A stretch of DNA of 44,097 nucleotides from Bacteroidaceae bacterium (lineage in GTDB: Bacteria; Bacteroidota; Bacteroidia; Bacteroidales; Bacteroidaceae), in contig CAAGNV010000091.1 of the NCBI GenBank assembly GCA_900771425.1, positions 1 through 44,097 of the forward strand, written 5' to 3'. Of this stretch, positions 38,347-44,097 are shown piece after piece. The position numbers were made by a program, and so were the translations under genes. Every line of letters starts with the position of its first letter. Positions within the stretch are counted from its first letter, which is position 1. The notes beneath the pieces are model-generated. The model had not been told where the DNA came from and made no database searches. It saw only the letters and a program-made list of their open reading frames with translations.

Positions 38347-39174
38347 TTATTCCATCACTACATCGCTCACTTCCGTCACTATGTCCATCCATCCGTCCAT
38401 GATGAGTGCAGGCGAATGTGTCGATAGTATTATCTGTGCGTTTGGATTTATATCCCTGATAAGTCCGATGAGGCGTTTCTGCCATTCTATGTGCAGGCTG
38501 ATTTCTGGTTCGTCCATCAGCAGCGCATAGTGTTCGCCGTTCTCTACCAGCACCGTCAGCATGATGACAAGCATCTGCTTCTCGCCCGACGACAGTTGGT
38601 AAGGCGTCAAGGTCTCGCCATACTGTACGAACTGAATCTCGTTGCTTGCACGGTCGATTTTCTTATGTGTGTCGGTGAAGAGGTCATCGATAATATCCTG
38701 GAAATGAGTCTTTGCCATCGACACCTGAGTAGCCATCTGCTGGTCGGCAGGGTTGCCGCTGGTCAGCAGGGCAATCATGCGGTTGCCTATATTGACCTGA
38801 TAGTCGAGGTAACGCTTCTGCAGTTTGTATATCTGCCAGTCGAGTTCCGTCTTAACACGCGTGTCCGCCAGTTTCTCAAGCAAGTTGCTGTTAAGCAGCG
38901 GACGGTCGAACGAGCGAATCACGTCGAAGCGTATGCTCGTGGCATCTTCAGGGAAGAGTTTGATGGTGACACCCCTTGCCACTTCACCCGCAGGAATCTC
39001 ACCTGCCTCCATGTAATGCAGCCCCTGAGCCGAGTGATTGATGATGGTACTCTTGCCCACACCGTTAATGCCGCTGAGAATGTTGACGTCAGGATTGAGT
39101 TGCCACTTGACGTGCTTGCCCCCCTTCCACAACGCATTTATTTCGATGCTGTCGATGTATTCTGCCTGTTTCAT
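38347..39174 (-). CDS. ABC/OLD-type ATPase, candidate sensor of a PARIS-like pair
   Basis: 275 residues. Walker A GINGVGKST (35-43), signature LSSGEKQ, Walker B ALLMDEPEISLHIEWQ and switch His in ILSTHSPAL: an AAA_15/AAA_21 OLD-like ATPase with no membrane segment. The insert between Walker A and the signature is short (about 140 residues), so long coiled-coil arms are absent. Walker residues are intact. First gene of the pair with DUF4435; a -7 element lies 26 bp before its start. Alternative: a Bacteroidales-specific housekeeping ATPase pair, which a genome survey would settle. Confidence 0.85.
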   Translation of the reverse strand: MKQAEYIDSIEINALWKGGKHVKWQLNPDVNILSGINGVGKSTIINHSAQGLHYMEAGEIPAGEVARGVTIKLFPEDATSIRFDVIRSFDRPLLNSNLLEKLADTRVKTELDWQIYKLQKRYLDYQVNIGNRMIALLTSGNPADQQMATQVSMAKTHFQDIIDDLFTDTHKKIDRASNEIQFVQYGETLTPYQLSSGEKQMLVIMLTVLVENGEHYALLMDEPEISLHIEWQKRLIGLIRDINPNAQIILSTHSPALIMDGWMDIVTEVSDVVME

Positions 39175-39199
39175 TGTATGATGGTTTTGTTTTCTGTGG

Positions 39200-39207
39200 C
39201 AAAGTTA
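39200..39207 (-). promoter_or_regulatory. -7 element for the ATPase-DUF4435 pair
   Basis: Minus-strand TAACTTTG, 25 bp before ATG 39174. No clear -33. Confidence 0.5.
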
Positions 39208-39271
39208 CAAAAAATAATCTGATGCCGTAAATTATTCTCGTAGTTTTTTTGTTGTAATGCCCGCGCGCGTA

Positions 39272-39680
39272 CATATATTATATATATACAAGTTTCGCCA
39301 GGGGCTTCCAATTGCATATTTATGCATTTTCAGCAGTTCACGGTCACGCATTTATCTCCTACAAAAAACGCAGACAAATCTTAGCGTCGGAAGATTTGGT
39401 TCTTCGGGCAATAAGATTTGGTTCTTATGGCGATAAGATTTGGTTCTTCCGACCCGAAGATTTGGCTGCGTTTTTGCTTACATCTAACCCTTATGATAAT
39501 CAGCAACATACAAAAGTGCATCTTCATCCTCGTCTCTACCCCATTTCGGGCTGATGTACTCATGCATAATTATGCACTTTATGAATAATTATGCAGTTAA
39601 AACATCGCAAGAACTCAACTTAAATAGAAAAATCGTTTAGAGACAGTATTTCTTACTTCGCAACTTGTAAGCAGAAGAAC
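39272..39680. repeat. Left flank repeats of the R-M cassette
   Basis: Three blocks match blocks to the right of the cassette in the same order and orientation: AT-run plus CAAGTTTCGCCA (39272-39300), GCAAGAACTCAACTTAAATA (39607 on) and CTTCGCAACTTGTAAGCAGA (39656-39680). The 39222-39967 gap contains no gene; it also holds the palindromic element and the R-M promoter. Confidence 0.6.
39363..39475. repeat. Palindromic 101-bp element, copy 2
   Basis: Core 39370-39470 differs from copy 1 (24608-24708) at 7 of 101 positions. The inverted arms GTCGGAAG and CTTCCGAC pair perfectly here. An A-run precedes and a T-run follows. The same internal 22-nt units are present. About 14.8 kb separates the copies. 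Confidence 0.85.
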
Positions 39681-39856
39681 CACACAGCTACTTCGTTCCT
39701 GAAACTGAGCAAAAGCGAAACTGACTATAGTGAGCAACTGTAGATTTTGCTAAAAAAACCTTATGTGTTCACACCTGCCAGGTAATCGACCGTTAAAACG
39801 GATTATTCAGCATCATTTTTTCAACCATAAATCATCCATAATTATTTTTTTTGTCG

Positions 39857-39864
39857 TATATTTG
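39857..39864 (+). promoter_or_regulatory. -7 element for the R-M operon
   Basis: TATATTTG, about 100 bp before ATG 39968. -33 not clear. Confidence 0.45.
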
Positions 39865-39967
39865 CAGAACAATTAAAAACAACCGAATTGAATCAATCAA
39901 AGAATGCTCCTAAAACGATCATGAACACACGATGTCATGATTTCACCTCTATAAAACTTAATTCATT

Positions 39968-40684
39968 ATGACAGAGCAACAGAAAAAAACAATCATAGAA
40001 AGCGGGAAGGAATATTTCCGCACAACCATTATACCTAACCATTTGAAGAACCTCAATAAGTTGAAGCTGACTTCATTCAACATCAACCCGTTCCTCATCA
40101 ATTATCTGGCAGCGTTCCTCTGTGGTAATACAGAGCCACGCTCATTAGCTAAGGCTTTAGTTTATCCTCGTATTCTTGGCACCAGTTTGAATACAAGTTT
40201 CGGACAGAATGTTCAGGTCTTTATTTCAAGTCTGGAAGAGGTTACTGGTGGTGCTTCGGGAATTGAGGGCATCGACATTGAATTCGTTGATGCTATCGAC
40301 GGCAGACGTAAGTATTGCCAATGTAAAGCTGGTCCACAAACAATAAACAAGGAAGATGTTGCAACCATTCTCGGACATTTCAAGTATTTGATGAACAAAT
40401 CAAGACTTGACAGGATGGGTCTGCAATTTGATGACCTGATTGTTGGCGTTCTGTATGGAGAGCGTGATAATCTGTCAGCAAATTATAAAGTTATCAATGC
40501 TCATTATCCAGTAATGTGTGGAGCAGATTTCTGGGAAAGATTAACTGGCGACAAAGAGTTCTATAACCGCTTGGCAAAGGCTTTCGGAGAGGTAGTAGAG
40601 GAAGATGGCATTAATGGAAGTGCTCTCATTCTTAAGAAGGTTGATGAAATTGCCCAAGAGATAATTGACAAAGGTGGTTTGTGA
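39968..40684 (+). CDS. Type II restriction endonuclease (PmeII-like)
   Basis: 238 residues. The core GIEGIDIEFVDAIDGRRKYCQCKAGPQ has a PD-(D/E)xK-like layout: Asp103, then 14 residues, then Gln118-Cys-Lys120 (a QxK variant). The region resembles the PmeII family of type II enzymes; that family label is recalled by pattern and not searched. It directly precedes a C5 methyltransferase (stop TGA overlaps its alternative GTG start), the normal R-M layout. Base composition is clearly more AT-rich than neighbouring genes, which fits acquisition. Recognition site unknown. Confidence 0.78.
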   Translation: MTEQQKKTIIESGKEYFRTTIIPNHLKNLNKLKLTSFNINPFLINYLAAFLCGNTEPRSLAKALVYPRILGTSLNTSFGQNVQVFISSLEEVTGGASGIEGIDIEFVDAIDGRRKYCQCKAGPQTINKEDVATILGHFKYLMNKSRLDRMGLQFDDLIVGVLYGERDNLSANYKVINAHYPVMCGADFWERLTGDKEFYNRLAKAFGEVVEEDGINGSALILKKVDEIAQEIIDKGGL

Positions 40685-40686
40685 CA

Positions 40687-42519
40687 ATGAGATTTGTTTC
40701 AGAAAATAATTTAGCAGCACTGATGGGTATATCAAACTCAACAGCTCAAAAATGGGCTACGAGTGGAGTGTATCCATCCCACGTTGTCAATGGCATCAGG
40801 GGCTTTGACATGGAGGAACTGTCTGAAATACCAGATGTTTGCGAGATGCTCAATAGCAGATGGGACGAAGAATTCCACGTAGAACCGCTTCGTCAGTACA
40901 CTTCAGTTGAGCTCTTTGCCGGTGGTGGTGGCTTGGCATTAGGAATGTCACTGGCAGGTTTTCATCACGTTATTCTCAATGAATTTGATTCTTACGCATG
41001 CAAGACCCTTCGCACCAACCGTCCTGACTGGAATGTTGTTGAGGGTGATGTACGGCATATCGACTTCACACCCCTGCGCGACAAGGTGGACTTTCTCTCT
41101 GGAGGGTTCCCATGTCAGGCATTTTCATATGCTGGCAAACAGGGAGGGTTCAAGGACACACGTGGCACATTGTTCTTTGAATTAGCACGTGCCGTAACAG
41201 AAATTCGGCCGAAGGTATTCATGGGTGAAAACGTTAAGGGTTTGACCTCTCACGAAGACGGTAAAACCTTTGAAACCATTTGTAATGTCATCAAGGAACT
41301 TGGTTATACCTTAGTTGAACCTCGAGTACTGAAGGCTATCATGTATCAGGTTCCTCAGAAGCGTGAACGCCTTATCTTGATTGCCATTCGCAACGACATT
41401 GCCAAACATGTGAAATTCCATTGGCCTTCGCCATATGAGCGAGTGCTTACCCTTCGCGATGCTTTCTGTAGAAGTGTAATATATGACACAGATGTCCCCA
41501 AGTCCGAAGGTGTAAAATATCCAGAAAAAAAGCATCGAGTACTGGATCTTGTTCCACAAGGTGGCGATTGGCGTGATCTTCCCAAAGATATAGCACGTGA
41601 ATATATGGGCGGCAGCTGGGTACTTGGAGGTGGCAAGACAGGGATGGCTCGTCGCTTATCTCTCGACGAACCTTCCCTTACACTTACTTGCGCCCCTGCA
41701 CAAAAGCAGACGGAACGTTGCCATCCTCTGGAGACACGTCCACTCACTGTTCGCGAGTACGCTCGCATTCAAACCTTCCCCGACTATTGGATTTTCCAGG
41801 GAACGATGAGTGCAAAGTACAAACAAATCGGAAATGCTGTGCCTGTCAATCTTGCTTGGGCAATAGGACGGTCACTTATTCGCTTGTTCAATGACATCCA
41901 ACGAAAGTTTCCATCCGAAGCACAGGATTGCACGATGGCAGTTAGTGAGATTATGCGAAAGCAATCTCAGTTGGCAGAAGTAAAAAACAGCAAAACGCAG
42001 ACGGAAAAAGTTGACCCCCATTATGTTCAACTCAACTTTCTTGACCTCTTTGACAGATACGAATACAAACCTATCGTTCAGAACTATTGTGTACGCGAGG
42101 ACACAGAGATAGAATACGACAAGAAACAAACTCGTCAGCAACAGGCTCTTGACCTCACAAAGAACCTTCTCATCAGCAACGTAAAAAAAGACAACCAGGA
42201 GCAGTATATTGATGGACGTGCAAGGATTTACTATACAGGTAAAAAGTTCCCGACAACCGTAGCACTCAACAAACTCTACTACTTCATGCCATACTTCTCA
42301 GGTAAAGGTATCCGCGATCTCTATTACATCAAGATTGCACGCCTTGGCTACCGTAAGGAAGGTCAGGAAAATGAGGACAAGGATGACCTCCGGCTTGTAT
42401 TTGAAATTGAGTTCGTGAAACAACTATTCGATGACTATAAAAAAGTAAACCTCGAAATATGGCGAACGTTTACGGATACTACAATGAAGGAAATAATAAA
42501 ATTGCAAAGCAACGATTAA
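40687..42519 (+). CDS. DNA cytosine-5 methyltransferase with N-terminal HTH and C-terminal extension
   Basis: 610 residues from ATG 40687, or 612 from GTG 40681, which overlaps the nuclease stop by 4 nt. Residues 1-60 form a helix-turn-helix-like domain (NNLAALMGISNSTAQKW). The methyltransferase core (70-400) shows motif I LFAGGGGLALGM, catalytic Cys143 in GGFPCQAFS, ENV (181-183), QKRERLI (224 on), target region, RPLTVREYARIQTFP and QIGNAVP (380-386). Residues about 410-610 are an extension without recognised family (KKFPTTVALNKLYYFMPYFS). N-terminal HTH in some C5 methyltransferases represses their own operon; that is plausible here. AT-rich like its partner. Confidence 0.9.
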   Translation: MRFVSENNLAALMGISNSTAQKWATSGVYPSHVVNGIRGFDMEELSEIPDVCEMLNSRWDEEFHVEPLRQYTSVELFAGGGGLALGMSLAGFHHVILNEFDSYACKTLRTNRPDWNVVEGDVRHIDFTPLRDKVDFLSGGFPCQAFSYAGKQGGFKDTRGTLFFELARAVTEIRPKVFMGENVKGLTSHEDGKTFETICNVIKELGYTLVEPRVLKAIMYQVPQKRERLILIAIRNDIAKHVKFHWPSPYERVLTLRDAFCRSVIYDTDVPKSEGVKYPEKKHRVLDLVPQGGDWRDLPKDIAREYMGGSWVLGGGKTGMARRLSLDEPSLTLTCAPAQKQTERCHPLETRPLTVREYARIQTFPDYWIFQGTMSAKYKQIGNAVPVNLAWAIGRSLIRLFNDIQRKFPSEAQDCTMAVSEIMRKQSQLAEVKNSKTQTEKVDPHYVQLNFLDLFDRYEYKPIVQNYCVREDTEIEYDKKQTRQQQALDLTKNLLISNVKKDNQEQYIDGRARIYYTGKKFPTTVALNKLYYFMPYFSGKGIRDLYYIKIARLGYRKEGQENEDKDDLRLVFEIEFVKQLFDDYKKVNLEIWRTFTDTTMKEIIKLQSND

Positions 42520-42632
42520 AGGAGAAGAGACCAGACATGACCGATCCTGAGTTGTCCAGACAGGAGACATATATATATAATTCAAGTTTCGCAAGCTCAA
42601 CTTTAAGTAGAAAAGTAGTCAGTAGTCAGTAG
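42459..42632 (+). CDS. Possible small ORF or gene remnant after the methyltransferase
   Basis: A 57-codon frame starts inside the methyltransferase end (61-nt overlap): MANVYGYYNEGNNKIAKQRL and on to RPDMTDPELSRQE, then runs into the AT/flank repeat and stops. The first 36 residues look coding, the rest does not. It could be the 5' end of a third R-M gene (for example a Vsr-type protein) cut off by the repeat; I do not recognise it. Confidence 0.3.
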   Translation: MANVYGYYNEGNNKIAKQRLKEKRPDMTDPELSRQETYIYNSSFASSTLSRKVVSSQ

Positions 42633-42790
42633 TTTAGTAGGATAGATGTAGCTGAATCTGCAATCAGCAAATAAGGAAAGGCTGTCGTGCAGTCAAACTT
42701 CTACTTCGCTCGGTTTACCGCTTCGCAGCTTGCCTGCAGAAGAACTCCCTTAACTCCAAAACTACTTAACTCCAAAAACTTGCGAAAGTT
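42569..42790. repeat. Right flank repeats of the R-M cassette
   Basis: AT-run plus CAAGTTTCGCAAG (42569-42594), GCAAGCTCAACTTTAAGTAG (42591 on) and CTTCGCAGCTTGCCTGCAGA (42721-42745) repeat the left flank in order. The last block matches 21 of 25 positions. A reverse copy (CTTGCGAAAGTTGAA) lies at about 42779. 42633-42838 has no gene. Confidence 0.6.
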
Positions 42791-42838
42791 GAATATATAA
42801 TATCTCTAACCACTATATATATTAATTGACATAAGACC

Positions 42839-43873
42839 ATGGAATATCGTAAATTACCAGGAACAGACCTCGAAGTGCCAGTGCTCACGCTCGGGACAGG
42901 TACGTTTGGAGGCTCGCACGGCTTTGAGGGATGGGGACACACCGATGTCGAAGGTGCAACCCGTCTGGTGGACATCGCCACCGATGCCGGTTTATGTATG
43001 TTTGATACCGCCGACCTTTATTCTCACGGAAGGAGCGAAGAAATACTGGGCAAGGCCATTGCACACAAGCAACGCGACAAGGTGCTGATAGCCACGAAGG
43101 CAGGATTTCCGATGAGCGACAAGGCAGAAGACAGGGGTGCATCACGTGTTCACCTGACAAAAGCCTGTGAGGACAGTCTGAAACGATTAGGCACCGACTA
43201 TATCGACCTTTATTACGTTCACATCTTCGACAACACGGTAGAGGTAGAGGAGACGATGAGGGCATTGGACGATTTGGTAAAGTCGGGCAAGGTACGTCAC
43301 ATAGGATGTTCAAACTATTCGGGTTGGCACCTGATGAAATCGGAAGCGACAGCCGATGCCAACGGTCTGGCTCGTTTTTGCGCACATCAGGTATATTACT
43401 CACTGCTTCACCGCGAGTTTGAATGGGAACTGATGTCGCTCGGCGTCGATCAGCACATCGGGACATTCGTGTGGAGCCCACTTGCAGCAGGAAGGCTCGC
43501 AGGGCGATACCGCAGGAATGCAGGCATCCCGAAGGACGGACGCGTAGCAACCAACGGGGTACCGGTAGAAGACTTCCTCGTAGATTACGACAAACTGTAT
43601 GATATCGTTGATGTCCTCGACGGGATAGCCGAAGAGACCAACCACACCGTGGCACAGGTGGCTCTCAACTGGCTGCTTCAGCGACCTACGATAACAAGTC
43701 TGGTGATTGGCGCCAGAACCGAAGAGCACCTGATGGCCAACTTAGGGGCTACCTGCTGGAACCTTACGGCCGAACAAGTGAAGCGCCTCGACGACGTGAG
43801 CCGGCAGGTAAAAACCTATCCTTATTGGCATCAAGACATAAACCCGGAAATGAAGTCACAACTGTTCAAATAA
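42839..43873 (+). CDS. Aldo/keto reductase
   Basis: 344 residues, NADPH-dependent TIM-barrel oxidoreductase. The tetrad is complete: Asp56 and Tyr61 in FDTADLYSHG, Lys87 in IATKAGF and His128 in YYVHIFD. VRHIGCSNYSGWHL, VYYSLLHREFE and SLVIGARTEEHL match the AKR11/YdhF-YghZ-like group. Substrate unknown. ATG 42839 sits at the normal family start. It stands alone with a terminator directly after it; no promoter consensus is seen in the repeat-rich upstream gap. Confidence 0.92.
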   Translation: MEYRKLPGTDLEVPVLTLGTGTFGGSHGFEGWGHTDVEGATRLVDIATDAGLCMFDTADLYSHGRSEEILGKAIAHKQRDKVLIATKAGFPMSDKAEDRGASRVHLTKACEDSLKRLGTDYIDLYYVHIFDNTVEVEETMRALDDLVKSGKVRHIGCSNYSGWHLMKSEATADANGLARFCAHQVYYSLLHREFEWELMSLGVDQHIGTFVWSPLAAGRLAGRYRRNAGIPKDGRVATNGVPVEDFLVDYDKLYDIVDVLDGIAEETNHTVAQVALNWLLQRPTITSLVIGARTEEHLMANLGATCWNLTAEQVKRLDDVSRQVKTYPYWHQDINPEMKSQLFK

Positions 43874-43875
43874 GC

Positions 43876-43910
43876 AAAGTCCCGTTAAAAGCGGGACTTT
43901 TCCTTTTTTA
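43876..43910 (+). terminator. Terminator of the aldo/keto reductase gene
   Basis: AAAGTCCCG (43876-43884) pairs with CGGGACTTT (43892-43900), 7-nt loop, then a T-rich tract. Confidence 0.92.
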
Positions 43911-44025
43911 TAAAGCCATTACCATTAGCGTTATCAATCAGCCACTTAGCAATCACAATCAATTATCTTGCGGGAAACTCCTATCACCTTTAGAGAATCT
44001 CCCCCGACACTTTAGGAAAATAACA

Positions 44026-44056
44026 TTTGCCACATGCGAAAACTGCCGTACCTTTG
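44026..44056 (+). promoter_or_regulatory. Consensus promoter leaving the window
   Basis: TTTG (44026-44029), 19 nt, TACCTTTG (44049-44056). The gene it drives lies beyond the window end. Confidence 0.7.
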
Positions 44057-44097
44057 CAACGTCAAAAGAAAGGAACGGCACATCAACCACTCCCCAA

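Overview
The window looks like a Bacteroidales chromosome, most likely Prevotella or a close relative. Starts lack Shine-Dalgarno sites, and many are preceded by the Bacteroidetes promoter (TTTG or TTG, 19-20 nt, then TAnnTTTG). The gene content also fits: periplasmic and outer-surface xylan enzymes, DPP-IV-like S9 peptidase, DUF3109, and shared C-terminal tails ending in KGVYIVNGKK-like sequence. There are no rRNA or tRNA genes, CRISPR arrays or intact insertion sequences that I can support.

Layout. 436-7907 (minus strand) is housekeeping: purD, an S9 dipeptidyl peptidase, a membrane protein with SH3-like and zinc-ribbon parts, a U32 family protein and metA. Heptanucleotide microsatellites lie between these genes, reaching into stop codons and translation-start regions. 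8349-9179 is a lone KilA-N gene followed by 1 kb of non-coding, repeat-rich DNA with an orphan consensus promoter. 10188-24210 (minus) is a xylan/arabinoxylan degradation cluster: esterase, CE1/PHB-depolymerase-like esterase, GH31, GH43-CBM6, GH8, CE1 and a GH5-GH43 fusion. It has no SusC/SusD in view. 25130-28615 (plus) is a very large secreted protein with three lectin-like repeats and strongly biased codon use. 28860-34887 carries xerD (minus), then aroQ, an O-methyltransferase, rbfA, a LolC/FtsX-type permease fused to a lipoprotein, and a second GH43-like gene. 35123-37205 (minus) holds gdhA and a DUF3109 gene.

37275-42519 reads as a small defence island. A short ABC/OLD-type ATPase with a DUF4435 TOPRIM-like partner resembles the PARIS (AriA/AriB) anti-phage arrangement. 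Next to it is a lower-GC type II restriction-modification pair whose C5 methyltransferase has an extra N-terminal helix-turn-helix and a long C-terminal extension. Related intergenic repeats flank the pair. An aldo/keto reductase (42839-43873) and an outgoing promoter close the window.

The xylan genes can work together: GH5-GH43, GH8 and GH43 attack backbone and arabinosyl branches, CE1-type esterases remove feruloyl and acetyl groups, and GH31 releases alpha-linked sugar. The most unusual items are: (1) the permease-lipoprotein fusion with an internal lipobox at 32840; (2) a convergent pair of structured repeats at 17273-17539 whose hairpins are kept by compensatory and wobble pairs; (3) a 101-bp palindromic element with internal 22-nt periodicity present twice, at 24.6 and 39.4 kb; and (4) the PARIS-like/R-M island.
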